Shown: positions 22,838-31,498, counted from the stretch's first letter. The stretch: 34,212 nt of DNA from CAYSLA01 sp964431685 (GCA_964431685.1 CAYSLA010000018.1:1-34212), one strand, 5' to 3'. Notes: a model not told the origin generated them from the sequence alone. A program made the numbers and translations.

Positions 22838-23269
22838 TTGTCAGCGAAAGATAACGCAGCGGAAATGTTCCGGCAGAAGTACAACTGTGCGCAGGCTACA
22901 CTCGCAGCCCTTGGCCCGGCAGAGGGTCTGGAACGCGACACCTGCCTGAAGATCGCGTCCACGTTTGGAGGTGGTATAGGTAGAATGGGCGAGACCTGCG
23001 GAGCGGTCACCGGCTCGCTGATGGTGCTCGGCCTGCGCTGCGGCGGACAGACGATAGGCAACCCTGAGGCCAAGGCCGCTGTCTACGAGAGGGCCGGCGA
23101 GTTCGTAGAAGCCTTCAGGGAGAAGAACGGGTCCATAGTCTGCCGCGAGTTGTTGGGCCTGGATATCAGCACCCCTGAGGGGATGGCAGAGTTCAAAGAA
23201 CGCAACCTCCACGACACCTTCTGCCTCGGCCTGGTGCAATCCGCCTGTGAGATACTGGAGAAGATCTAG
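22838..23269 (+). CDS. C_GCAxxG_C_C family protein
   Basis: This 143-aa protein starts at TTG 22838 with GGAGG seven bases upstream. It matches the family named for its motif: YNCAQATLAAL, then the core ETCGAVTGSLMVLGL with GGGIGRMG before it, and late cysteines in SIVCRELLG and TFCLGLVQSACEIL. The conserved cysteines suggest redox or metal binding; members are common in anaerobes and their function is unknown. It is probably transcribed alone, divergent from the GH29-like gene and convergent with the URO-D-family gene. Confidence 0.85.
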   Translation: MSAKDNAAEMFRQKYNCAQATLAALGPAEGLERDTCLKIASTFGGGIGRMGETCGAVTGSLMVLGLRCGGQTIGNPEAKAAVYERAGEFVEAFREKNGSIVCRELLGLDISTPEGMAEFKERNLHDTFCLGLVQSACEILEKI

Positions 23270-23321
23270 GAGCCGGGCCCACGTGTGAGACCGGCTCAAC
23301 CAGTGTCCTTTCGGCGGACTC

Positions 23322-24410
23322 CTAGCCCCACTCGGCTATTCGCCGCCCGTGGTCTACGAAGAAGCGCATCGTTTCGTAGTCGACCTCCGGGGGCTCGGAG
23401 TGATCCGAATGCAGGATGTATCCCCCGCCGCCTTTGACCACGGGAAGCACCTTCTCGCGGAGTTCGCGCACGATGGCGTCGCGGTCATTGGCTATCAGCG
23501 TGCGCACGTCAACGCCGCCAAAGAATGCGATGCGATCCCCGTAGTCAGCGAAAAGCTTGGGCAGATTCATCCCGGCCTTCACTTCCATTGCCTGCAGACA
23601 GTCCATACCTGCCTCTATGAGACCGGGAACCAGCGGTTCCATATACCCGCAGGAGTGAACTATCACTTTACACCCAAGTGAGTGGGCATAGTCGAAGATC
23701 CTGGCATGACCAGGCTGCAGAATCTCCCGGTACATTGCAGGGGACATGAAGGGCTTGTTCTTGAACCCCAGATCTTCATAGACAAAGAATCCATCAGGCT
23801 GGCCTTCTTCAGCAAACAACAGTTCAAGGTGGCGGATTGTCAGGTCGGCAAAGGTCATAACCATGTCCTTCACCCATTCCGGATCCTCAGCCATGCCCAT
23901 CAGCATATACTCGTGTCCACAAACGGGGTGCATCTGCTCGAAAGGCGGAACCCCCGTCCACGTGAAGTACAAGTGTCGCTCTGCAGCGCATTTCTTGGCA
24001 TCGCGGTAGGTCTCAAACGGAATCCTGCGGCGGTCGGTGCCGAGCAGGAATGGCTTCACGTGCTTCTCCCAACCGGCGCGGTCTTTCACGGTGAAATCCA
24101 CGTGCTCCGGTGTGCTGTCGTGCAGCTTGTGCCTGCGAAGCGTTGCCCCGTTGCCGTCAAGACAGAGTATGGTCTCGTCGGTCTCTTCAAGCGTGACTTG
24201 CTCGAAGTCAAGGTTGGCAACTGAGTTTAGCCACCCGCCACCTCGACTGTCCTGGCCAAAGTGCAGGGCCGGGTCCTCATCGGCTTTGAGATGTCCCTCT
24301 GACACCCACCGCTTGACCGTGTCGCCCCACGGGCTGACCGCGACAGGAAGCATATCAACCGGTTTTCTCGCAAGCGCGTTGACCATACGCTCATAGCCGC
24401 TCATAGACAT
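23322..24410 (-). CDS. Uroporphyrinogen decarboxylase-family protein (corrinoid methyltransferase-like)
   Basis: The ATG at 24410 follows GAGGTG. The 362-aa protein has the URO-D/MtbA TIM-barrel layout: an opening ERMVNALARKPVDMLPV, FFVYEDLGFKNKPFMSPAMYREI, KVIVHSCGYMEPLVPGLIEAG, QAMEVKAGMNLPKL and FFGGVDVRTLI. HSCG holds the His and Cys used for zinc in the methyltransferase branch, and haem-type substrate residues are absent, so it is more likely a methyltransferase or demethylase-like enzyme than a porphyrin enzyme. No corrinoid protein gene lies beside it, so the substrate is unknown. Confidence 0.85.
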   Translation of the reverse strand: MSMSGYERMVNALARKPVDMLPVAVSPWGDTVKRWVSEGHLKADEDPALHFGQDSRGGGWLNSVANLDFEQVTLEETDETILCLDGNGATLRRHKLHDSTPEHVDFTVKDRAGWEKHVKPFLLGTDRRRIPFETYRDAKKCAAERHLYFTWTGVPPFEQMHPVCGHEYMLMGMAEDPEWVKDMVMTFADLTIRHLELLFAEEGQPDGFFVYEDLGFKNKPFMSPAMYREILQPGHARIFDYAHSLGCKVIVHSCGYMEPLVPGLIEAGMDCLQAMEVKAGMNLPKLFADYGDRIAFFGGVDVRTLIANDRDAIVRELREKVLPVVKGGGGYILHSDHSEPPEVDYETMRFFVDHGRRIAEWG

Positions 24411-24610
24411 GTATTCACCTCAATTCTAACGTGTTCGCACGTGGCTAGAACAGGTTTATTGCTGCAGGACACAAATTCCTTCTTTGGAGTTGCTTTTGGA
24501 GCCTCTTCTTCTTCCGTGTCCGAAGAAGGCAGAATCCGGCATACCAGGAGAGGTTCGGACCGGGAACAAACTGCCCACTCCAGCGGCCGTAAAATTCCTG
24601 CAAAAAAGTG
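24411..24610. other. Intergenic DNA upstream of the riboswitch promoter
   Basis: About 200 bases between the divergent URO-D-family gene and the promoter at 24611. Apart from a small CGTG-ttcg-CACG hairpin I see nothing in it. Confidence 0.5.
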
Positions 24611-24639
24611 TTGACAAGCGTTGCAGAGGGTAGTATAAT
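24611..24639 (+). promoter_or_regulatory. Consensus sigma70 promoter of the riboswitch transcript
   Basis: TTGACA (24611-24616), exactly 17 bases, TATAAT (24634-24639). This is the strongest promoter in the window. Transcription should begin near 24646, about 70 bases before the aptamer. The leader first forms GGATG...CATCC and GTGGTG...CACCAC. Confidence 0.85.
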
Positions 24640-24715
24640 ACGGATGGTGTGGTGAATTGATGATCTGCCGCACCACTGAACATCCTTACAACTGAATAGA
24701 AAACCGAAAATCACA

Positions 24716-24847
24716 ATCGAGCGCCGAGTTTCCTGATTGCAGGAAGCGGAGGAACCATCCGAAAGGGGGGCGAGTTCGGAAACGAAGGGGTCTTCTTCCT
24801 ACCCCAGCCCGACAGCTAACTCCGCAGGCGAGGCAGGGAGATTCTAT
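24716..24847 (+). ncRNA. Cyclic di-AMP riboswitch (ydaO/yuaA class)
   Basis: The conserved blocks of the class are present in order: GCGCCGAG at the 5' stem, CGGAGGAACC (24747-24756), GGGGCGA (24767-24773), and CCCGACAGCTAACTCCG followed by AGGCG (24808-24830), which closes the first stem. These match the B. subtilis ydaO leader as I remember it, with the same spacing logic. An intrinsic terminator follows at 24860. In the class, c-di-AMP binding turns expression off. The same-strand genes downstream are a nuclease and SMC-like ATPase, not the usual cell-wall or potassium genes. Confidence 0.88.
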
Positions 24848-24859
24848 TAGCAATTGATG

Positions 24860-24888
24860 GCCGCAGTCGTAAAACGCTGCGGCTTTTT
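24860..24888 (+). terminator. Intrinsic terminator, expression platform of the riboswitch
   Basis: GCCGCAG-tcgtaaaacg-CTGCGGC followed by TTTTT, 13 bases after the aptamer. A second hairpin without a T tract, TCTGCCGTG (24893-24901) with CACGGCAGA (24925-24933), lies between it and the start codon at 24973. Confidence 0.85.
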
Positions 24889-24972
24889 GGTATCTGCCGT
24901 GCTGCGCTTGCCAACCCGTAATGACACGGCAGAATCTGAGACTAAGCAGGAAAGAGGCATAGGCAGTCGACT

Positions 24973-26148
24973 GTGTTGAGATTCGTTCAGTTCTCAGACG
25001 TGCATCTGGATAGTCGCCTGGGCGGCAAGCTCGGTCTGCCGGAGGAGAAGCGGGCCGTGCTGGCCGAGGACCTCCGCCAGTGCGTCAGCAGAGCTTGCGA
25101 TGAGGCTTCTCGTTTCGAAGCGAGACTGATGCTGGTACCGGGCGACCTTTTCGACTTCGAGACTGTGCGCATCGAGACCGCACGTTACGCCGCCGAACAG
25201 TTCAGCACCATCCCAGACGTCCATATCTTCATCGCGCCCGGCAACCACGACAGCCTCTGCCCTGGAAGCCCGTATCTGCCCGACTCCGGAGTGCTGTGGC
25301 CGGATAACGTCCATATCTTCCGGTCGGAGAGCTTTGAGAGCGTTATTGTTGACGACCTGGGTTGTTCGGTCACGGGCCTGGGACTAGCACATTCCGGCAC
25401 CTCATCCAGACTCCTCGAGACCAGAATCTCCAGACCGGCGATGCCAGTTAGTCTGCTCGTCTTTCACGGCAGCCGCGACTTTGGCCGTCCGCCGGAGAAG
25501 GAGACTGTGCTGCCGTTCACCGACGCGCAGCTCCTCGCCCAGGGTTTCACCTACGCTGCGATCGGTCACTACCATGAGCACGCGGCCATTTTGGATCAAG
25601 ACGACAAGGTGCGGGCTGCATACTCGGGATGCACGATGGGCAGAGGGGTTGATGAATCGGGCGTCAAGGTGGTCCTCAAGGCTGCGATAGACTCCGAGGG
25701 AACAGTGCAGCTCCAGACTCAGGAGCTCGCCCCCAGGCGCGTGATTAGTGCATGCGTTGATGTCACTGGCGCGCTCGACACCGCCACGATAAACTATCGC
25801 CTTGAGAACGCCCTGGCGTCGACTGGCGCCAGAGATTCGGACCTGATTGACCTGAGATTCACAGGAAGAGCGCCACTTTCTCTCTCAGACCTCCTCAGCT
25901 CGATTGTGCCCACCGGCGAGTACTTCCACTTCAACTCTGACGCATCTTCGGTGGTTCCAGACTATGACCTTGATGTGATCGCGTCCGATTCCGCCGCATC
26001 AACTGTGCGCTCCGCTTTTGTGCGAGAACTGCTCGCCCGCAGACAGGCCGCTGACACTGACGATGAGAAGAACACTATCACCCACGCAATCTACTACGGC
26101 CTTGCAGCGTTGGACGGCCGAACACCGGAGCCGCGATGTGAGGATTAA
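24973..26148 (+). CDS. SbcD/YhaO-like metallophosphoesterase, DNA repair exonuclease
   Basis: The start is GTG 24973 (a TTG follows directly); the ribosome site (GGAAAGAGG) is rather far upstream. The 391-aa protein has all calcineurin-type phosphoesterase motifs: Asp9 and His11 in SDVHLD, GDLFD (57-61), GNHD (90-93), His165 in FHGSRD and GHYH (198-201), so it should be an active Mn-dependent nuclease. Arrangement and partner are those of SbcD/Mre11 and B. subtilis YhaO. It overlaps the next gene, an SbcC/YhaN-like ATPase, so the two form a complex that processes DNA ends or hairpins. The c-di-AMP riboswitch and terminator lie just upstream. Confidence 0.9.
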   Translation: MLRFVQFSDVHLDSRLGGKLGLPEEKRAVLAEDLRQCVSRACDEASRFEARLMLVPGDLFDFETVRIETARYAAEQFSTIPDVHIFIAPGNHDSLCPGSPYLPDSGVLWPDNVHIFRSESFESVIVDDLGCSVTGLGLAHSGTSSRLLETRISRPAMPVSLLVFHGSRDFGRPPEKETVLPFTDAQLLAQGFTYAAIGHYHEHAAILDQDDKVRAAYSGCTMGRGVDESGVKVVLKAAIDSEGTVQLQTQELAPRRVISACVDVTGALDTATINYRLENALASTGARDSDLIDLRFTGRAPLSLSDLLSSIVPTGEYFHFNSDASSVVPDYDLDVIASDSAASTVRSAFVRELLARRQAADTDDEKNTITHAIYYGLAALDGRTPEPRCED

Positions 26149-29017
26149 GCGACTGCTGATAGACGGTTTCGGGTGTCTGACAAACAGGAAGGTGGAATTC
26201 CCCGAGAGCGGACTGGCGCTCATAGTCGCCGACAACGAGCGGGGCAAGACCACGCTTGCCGAAGCGCTGCTCGCCGGACTGGGAGGACTGCCAACGCGAC
26301 CGGGCCGAGCCGACAAATCCGACCCGAAGCGCCGCTACCGGCCGTGGGATGCCGCAATACCTTATTCGCTGGAGCTTGACCTGTACGCAGGCGGCAGAGA
26401 TTACAGGGTCAGGCGAGATTTCTCCTCAAGAGACGGGTTCTCAATCAGGCACTCCGATAGTCTGCTCGAGATCTCCGCAGAGTCTGACAAAGACCTGTGC
26501 GCGCAGTTCCTGCGGCTCTCCGGCGATGACTACCGCAGAGTAGCGCTGATCTCCGGCAAGGAACACTCACGGCTCAGCGAATCCCGGAGCCTGCAGGACT
26601 GCCTGGCCGCGGTCGTTGAGGGATCAGGCAGGGAAACGGGCGTGACTGCGGCTGTTGCGCTGCTGAACAACGCAAAGATCGCTTACGCCGACAAGCCCCC
26701 ACGCCTGCCAAAGACTGCTGTCAGTGAACTGGAAAGCGAGACTAGAGCCAAAAACGATGCTCTCGCAGGAGTAATGGCGAGGATGGACCAGGCGCAGCAT
26801 CAGTGGGCAGAGCTCACCGCGCTTCACGATCAGGCCAGCGTTCTGAAACAGCGTCAGGAACTGCTCGAGACAGAGTATGCGGCCGCGCGACTGCGCGAGA
26901 TCACCAGCCGCATCGAGGAGGCCGAGAAGGCAGCACTGGACCTCGCCAGCCTTGAGGAGGAAAGAAAGCTCCTCGAACCTTTCGCAAACTTCCCTGCGGA
27001 ACGGAAAGTGAACTTGCTGCGCGCGTCCACGAGGCTCGACGAAAACCAGAAGAGGGCAGGTGAGTCGCGCGCCAGGCTGGAAGGCCTGGATTCGGAGGCG
27101 CGCGTCATCCAGGACTGGCTGGAGCATCGCACAAGGTTCGACGGCAAGACCGCTGAGGACGCTGAGAGACTCCGCTCCGCACTGACACGAGTCGCAGATT
27201 GCCGGGCAAACCTGGAGTCTAAGCAAGCGGAGATTGACCAGGAAAACAAGACTTGCGGGCAGGATATCTCCGAGATAGCCCGGTTGGAGGGTCTGTACGC
27301 CAAGCTTCCGGCTCGTGAAGAAGAGTTCTTGTCGACGTTCGAAAAGTCACGCATCGAGTTTGAGCGTGATGTGCTGAGCAGCGAGGCTCAGCTCGAGAAG
27401 GCTGACAGGCAGACTGCGGAGATTCTCGAAGCGCGGACACGTGGAAAGCGTATGGGAATCGCCGTGGCTGGCGTCGGAATGCTGGCAGTTGCCTTGTCGC
27501 CCCTACTGAGCCTTCCGGGCGCGGCGATGATCGCTCTCTTTGCGATTGCGGCTCTCTTTGTACTGGGAGGTGTTGCGTGCTTTGCACGAAGCTCCGGGCA
27601 CGAGGCTGACAGACTGGCAACGCTGAAGCACACTCGCGGCCAGTGCACGGCGTCCATCGCCGAAAGAGAGAACTCCAGACAGACTGCCGAGCAGAAGCTC
27701 TCGGATATCGCATTGGGTCTTGGGCTGCCGGGCCCTCAAGCCGTGCTCGAGAGCTACCAGAAGCTCAAGGCCGGGTCTGCAGGCCTGGCCAGAATCCGCG
27801 GACTTCTGGCGCAGCGTCAACAGCTCGCGGATCAGCACAAAGCGGCCATAGATGAAGGCGTGTTTCTCTGTGGGCGGTACGGAGATATGCCCGAACCGGG
27901 ACAATTGGAAAGAGCGCTGTGGGAACTCAATGCCGGTCTCAACGATTATCTGGCCAGACTCGCGAAGCTGAGTTCTGTGCGAGAGAACCAGGCCGCCCAG
28001 TCAAGGCAACTTCAAGGAACCCAGACAAGCATTGAGGCCGATTCGCTGGCCGTTCGGGAGGTGCTATCGGAAGCAGGTCTTGACCCGGACCTGCCGCGTG
28101 AGACCTGGCTGAAAGCCTTTGAAGACAGAGAGCAACAATACAACCGGTACCGCGACCTCACGAGCAGACTCATACCTTCCGCCAGAGGGCGGCTGGTGAG
28201 TCCAAATGAGCTCGAGTCCAGGAAGAACGAAGCTCGGGAACTTCAGCAGTCTCTGGATGGGCATTTCGACCGCAGGGAGAAATCCCCCGAGATTCCTCCC
28301 TGCGGTCGGAATGACATGCCCTGCAGAGAGCTGCCCGATATAGAGAAAGACCGAAGGAGCGTCGGCGAGGAGGTCGCAACGGTATCAGACCGAATACTGA
28401 CACTCGAGCGCGAGATGGCAGGCGGTATCTCAGCATACAGACAGTCTTTTCCGCAGATTCGCGATGAACTGGCGGAGTGCAACCGTCTTCTTAGAGTGGC
28501 GCGGCGATTTGGTGAAGCGGTCGCGCTGGCGAGCGAAGCGCTTAACGCGGTATCAGAGACCACGAGGGAAAAGTGGGCAACAGCGCTCAATCAGCGTGCG
28601 TCCGCTATGCTGCCATCTCTCAACCCGGACTACAAGACCATCAGCTTCGATGACTCATTGAGGATGAGACTGGAGCGCGCATCCGACGGACGAATAATCG
28701 AGCCGGACGAGATCGACACTGCGCTCAGCACTGGCGCCAGAGACCAGGTGCTTCTCGCGGCACGCATCGCGATAGCCGACGAGCTTTCCGCCCCTCGGCT
28801 CCGCTCGGGAACCGTAACACCAGAGGAGATGCCGCTGATCCTTGACGACCCGTTCATAGCCACAGATGACCGCCGTTTCATATCAGGAATGCGCTATCTG
28901 GCCGAGGAGGTGTCGTCGCGCACACAGGCGATCGTGCTAACCTGCCACGCATCCAGGCACAGTGTACTGGAAGCCCAGCGATGGTTTGCGGAAAACGTGA
29001 GTATCCTGCGGTTGTGA
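26138..29017 (+). CDS. SbcC/YhaN-like SMC-type ATPase with internal membrane hairpin
   Basis: I start at GTG 26138, overlapping the nuclease gene by 11 bases, because RIKRLLIDGFGCL is the normal N terminus of the family; the longer frame from 26018 is rejected. Of 960 aa, residues about 1-180 hold the first ATPase half with Walker A in NERGKTTLAEA (about 33-43). Long coiled coils follow. Near the middle (about 437-483) are two hydrophobic helices (GIAVAGVGMLAVALSPLL and AAMIALFAIAALFVLGGVA), as in YhaN, in place of an Rad50 zinc hook. The second ATPase half has the signature LSTGARDQVLLAARIAI and Walker B PLILDDPF. It should tether the nuclease complex to the membrane. A palindromic repeat is inserted in frame at residues about 709-725. 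Confidence 0.88.
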   Translation: MRIKRLLIDGFGCLTNRKVEFPESGLALIVADNERGKTTLAEALLAGLGGLPTRPGRADKSDPKRRYRPWDAAIPYSLELDLYAGGRDYRVRRDFSSRDGFSIRHSDSLLEISAESDKDLCAQFLRLSGDDYRRVALISGKEHSRLSESRSLQDCLAAVVEGSGRETGVTAAVALLNNAKIAYADKPPRLPKTAVSELESETRAKNDALAGVMARMDQAQHQWAELTALHDQASVLKQRQELLETEYAAARLREITSRIEEAEKAALDLASLEEERKLLEPFANFPAERKVNLLRASTRLDENQKRAGESRARLEGLDSEARVIQDWLEHRTRFDGKTAEDAERLRSALTRVADCRANLESKQAEIDQENKTCGQDISEIARLEGLYAKLPAREEEFLSTFEKSRIEFERDVLSSEAQLEKADRQTAEILEARTRGKRMGIAVAGVGMLAVALSPLLSLPGAAMIALFAIAALFVLGGVACFARSSGHEADRLATLKHTRGQCTASIAERENSRQTAEQKLSDIALGLGLPGPQAVLESYQKLKAGSAGLARIRGLLAQRQQLADQHKAAIDEGVFLCGRYGDMPEPGQLERALWELNAGLNDYLARLAKLSSVRENQAAQSRQLQGTQTSIEADSLAVREVLSEAGLDPDLPRETWLKAFEDREQQYNRYRDLTSRLIPSARGRLVSPNELESRKNEARELQQSLDGHFDRREKSPEIPPCGRNDMPCRELPDIEKDRRSVGEEVATVSDRILTLEREMAGGISAYRQSFPQIRDELAECNRLLRVARRFGEAVALASEALNAVSETTREKWATALNQRASAMLPSLNPDYKTISFDDSLRMRLERASDGRIIEPDEIDTALSTGARDQVLLAARIAIADELSAPRLRSGTVTPEEMPLILDDPFIATDDRRFISGMRYLAEEVSSRTQAIVLTCHASRHSVLEAQRWFAENVSILRL
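28263..28312. repeat. Palindromic element inside the SbcC/YhaN-like coding sequence
   Basis: A 22-base arm starting ATTTCGACCGCAGGGAG pairs with 28291-28312 with two imperfect positions and a 6-base loop. It is translated in frame as REKSPEIPPCGRNDMP-type sequence inside the second coiled coil. The design is like the palindrome at 31499-31565. Confidence 0.8.
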
Positions 29018-29061
29018 CGTGCGATAGCCTGCTGATAGGCTGGCGGGACGCGCAGCCGTTA

Positions 29062-29120
29062 TGCCGGAATGGGTCCGGCAAACACGAGCAGTATGCTTCG
29101 GGACACCCGTCCCGAAGCAT
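29062..29120. repeat. Two hairpins between the ATPase and NagA-like genes
   Basis: TGCCGGA-atggg-TCCGGCA (29062-29080) and the perfect ATGCTTCGGGAC-accc-GTCCCGAAGCAT (29093-29120). The second recurs at the right edge of the window (from 34193). They may end transcription from both convergent genes. Confidence 0.75.
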
Positions 29121-29149
29121 AGTAGCATACTTCCGTTCGTTGCTCATTT

Positions 29150-30298
29150 CTACCTGCTCCAGATGACTTCGCCGCCGCAGATAGTGTGAACCAACTCCAG
29201 ATCCTCATCAACTACAATCACATCGGCATCCCTGCCGACACCCAGCCTGCCTTTGTTCAACCCCATCACTCTGGCGGGCGTTTCCGAGCACATAGCCGCG
29301 GCATCAGTGATCGAGTAACCGAGTAGATGCACCGCATTCCGAAACGCGTCTATAGGTGTCAAGGCACTGCCGGCCAATCCCATCTCACGACTCACCATTC
29401 GCACACCGTTATTTGGCCCGTCGATTACGCAGCGGCCCCACGAACCGGGGAGGTCATACGTCCCGGATGGAAGACCCGCTCCGAAATTGCTGTCAGTAAT
29501 CAGTGCGATGCGTTCGGGGCCCTTGCAGCGCATTGTCTTCTCGATCAGAATCGGAGGCACGTGTGAGCCGTCCGGAATCAGCTCCGCCACGATTCGATCT
29601 TCGATCAGAACGTAGTCGGTCAAGGCAACGGGCTGGCAGCCTGCTTCGGTTACCTGCGGCGCGCCATAGACATTGAACAGGTGAGTCGCTACTTTGATTC
29701 CGGCATCAACGGCGGCACGAGCCTGATCTATGGTCGCCTCAGTGTGAGTCATACAGCACACTATGCCGAGCAGGGTTAACTTCCTGACCAGGTCGCAGGC
29801 CCCGTCCAGCTCCGGCGAAACGTCCCACAACTTGATCAGCCCACCGCCCGCGTCCAGAATCATATCAGTTGTGGCGTTAGTAATCGGTTCCAGATGCTTG
29901 CTGGCACCCGCGCCCGTCCTGGCGATGTACGGCGATTCGAGGCGAAACCCAGGTATCTGAGGAACCGTTTTCAGATCATCGGTCTCCTTTCTGTGGCGAC
30001 TAAGCTGCGTGAGGATCGCCTCTTTGGTGTCGAAAAGCGTCGGGTAGAATGTCGTGGCGCCCTTTTCCGCCTCCAGTTTCGCATAGTCAACCAGCGAACC
30101 ATCAGAGCCGGATTCGTAGCCGATTCCGTGGGTGTGTATATCGATGAGCCCCGGAAGCACATAGCACCCGTCGGCGTCAACGGTCTTCCGGCCCGACAGG
30201 TCTTCTCCGACCTCGGCTATGCGGCCATCGACGATTCGCAAATCGCATTCGCGCAGTTCGCAGCCGTCCAGAAGTGCAGTTCCGTTCTTGATAACCAT
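29150..30298 (-). CDS. nagA: N-acetylglucosamine-6-phosphate deacetylase-like amidohydrolase
   Basis: The 382-aa protein follows NagA throughout: GLIDIHTHGIG (HxH), THTEAT and ATHLFNVYGA (the two metal His), IPDGSHVPP (substrate His) and LITDSNFGAG, whose Asp is catalytic. The metal Glu is kept in FRLESPYI, but the usual HLEGP is changed to RLESP, so the substrate pocket may differ. NagA removes acetate from GlcNAc-6-P in amino-sugar use; a related acetyl-sugar phosphate is equally possible. It starts 9 bases after a sialate-esterase-like gene with which it forms an operon. Confidence 0.8.
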   Translation of the reverse strand: MVIKNGTALLDGCELRECDLRIVDGRIAEVGEDLSGRKTVDADGCYVLPGLIDIHTHGIGYESGSDGSLVDYAKLEAEKGATTFYPTLFDTKEAILTQLSRHRKETDDLKTVPQIPGFRLESPYIARTGAGASKHLEPITNATTDMILDAGGGLIKLWDVSPELDGACDLVRKLTLLGIVCCMTHTEATIDQARAAVDAGIKVATHLFNVYGAPQVTEAGCQPVALTDYVLIEDRIVAELIPDGSHVPPILIEKTMRCKGPERIALITDSNFGAGLPSGTYDLPGSWGRCVIDGPNNGVRMVSREMGLAGSALTPIDAFRNAVHLLGYSITDAAAMCSETPARVMGLNKGRLGVGRDADVIVVDEDLELVHTICGGEVIWSR

Positions 30299-30307
30299 AG
30301 CTTGTTG

Positions 30308-31456
30308 TTAACCAACCTTCCATTCAAATGAGCACAGCGGCATGTCTGCCTCGTCCACTGCATTGCAGTACGGGTTGAATCCCTGGCCGTATCCGAGAGT
30401 TAGTTCTCCCTCTGGAAGTCCGGGGAACATGACAAGTATCGACGCGGGGTCCATCGGGTCGCGCTTCGCATTGAAAGGCTGACCGTCGGCCCGAAGTTTG
30501 CCATCGGCGTCGAGTAAGCCAAAGCCCCAGATGTTGCTCTGCGGCAGCCAACCGCCAACAACGCCACAGCATCGGACTCGCAGCGTCGGGGGGCTCTCCA
30601 AGCGTTCCACGCCGGTGACACGCGGCCCGGCCGGTATGTCGGCTTGCCCCGTCAGGCTCAGGGCTGCTCTTGCCAGTCGCTTGCCAAGTCGTATCTGGCT
30701 CGGCGTATCGACGTGGATAAGATCTGCCAAACTGAGATCCACTGCAGTAGTCGCTGCCGTGTGAGGCACGCGGTCCGGCAGTTCGTAGAGTGCCTTTCTA
30801 ACCTGGTTCCATGGCATACAGGCGTCTTCCGGCCAGCCGATAACCCTGCCGATCTGAACCACGATAACTGGCAAATCCGCCTTACCCGTGTCCTTCCGCA
30901 CCTCTACAATCAAGCGGTCAAGCCTGGCGGCGTAAGTCGAGCTCAATGATTCGTCTGCGTCTGATTCGCCCTGATACCAAAGAATGCCCCTTAGGCTTCC
31001 ACCAGCGCGCTTGATTCTCTCAAGCATGCTTCCATAGAGGCTCGACCCGCCCTGCGACTTGAGACCGGGGCTCCACTGATCCAGCGAGGTCCCGCCGTGC
31101 GCGGCTGCGATGAGGCCAACGGGTTTGCCCACAGCCTCAGCCATTGCCTTTCCGAACGCGACTCCAGGGCTTACGCCCACCACCGCCTCTCTCCGACCCT
31201 TGGCCGCTATCTCTTCATCAGAAAGACCAATCAAATCCTCGGTCAGGGCGGGACGCATGAAGTCTTTGTGGACGGGCGTGAAGCTCTCCCACAAACGATG
31301 CGTCGGCTCCTCGGCTATCTCCCAGTTGCCCGCCATCGTAAACAGCCATACCCGTTCGTCAGGTGCAGGAGCGCCCTCAAGATAGCCGCAGCCCTGCATG
31401 TTCGACTGGCCCGCAAGCACCCATACATCAAGATTCTCCGGATGTGTGTTCAACAA
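30308..31456 (-). CDS. Sialate O-acetylesterase-like SGNH hydrolase
   Basis: I prefer TTG 31456, six bases after GGAG; a TTG at 31468 would overlap that ribosome site. The protein (about 382 aa) has the motifs of the SASA/CE6 group: VLAGQSNMQG with the nucleophile Ser, AAAHGGTSLDQW, LWYQGESDA, and LIHVDTPSQIRLG with the late Asp/His pair. There is no signal peptide, so it is cytoplasmic. It should remove acetyl esters from sialic acid or other acetylated sugars. The next gene is NagA-like, and together they suggest use of acetylated amino sugars. Confidence 0.85.
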   Translation of the reverse strand: MLNTHPENLDVWVLAGQSNMQGCGYLEGAPAPDERVWLFTMAGNWEIAEEPTHRLWESFTPVHKDFMRPALTEDLIGLSDEEIAAKGRREAVVGVSPGVAFGKAMAEAVGKPVGLIAAAHGGTSLDQWSPGLKSQGGSSLYGSMLERIKRAGGSLRGILWYQGESDADESLSSTYAARLDRLIVEVRKDTGKADLPVIVVQIGRVIGWPEDACMPWNQVRKALYELPDRVPHTAATTAVDLSLADLIHVDTPSQIRLGKRLARAALSLTGQADIPAGPRVTGVERLESPPTLRVRCCGVVGGWLPQSNIWGFGLLDADGKLRADGQPFNAKRDPMDPASILVMFPGLPEGELTLGYGQGFNPYCNAVDEADMPLCSFEWKVG

Positions 31457-31498
31457 TCTATTCTCCAAGTGTCAGTTTGACGCCACCCAGCGCTACCA

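Noticed and set aside
23322..24410. HemE, haem synthesis
   Set aside because: The sequence has the HSCG zinc-type motif and lacks HemE-type substrate residues; no other haem gene is near.
24690..24850. Small protein-coding genes in the riboswitch region
   Set aside because: Short frames exist only on the minus strand or lack start signals; the RNA motif explains the conservation of the stretch.
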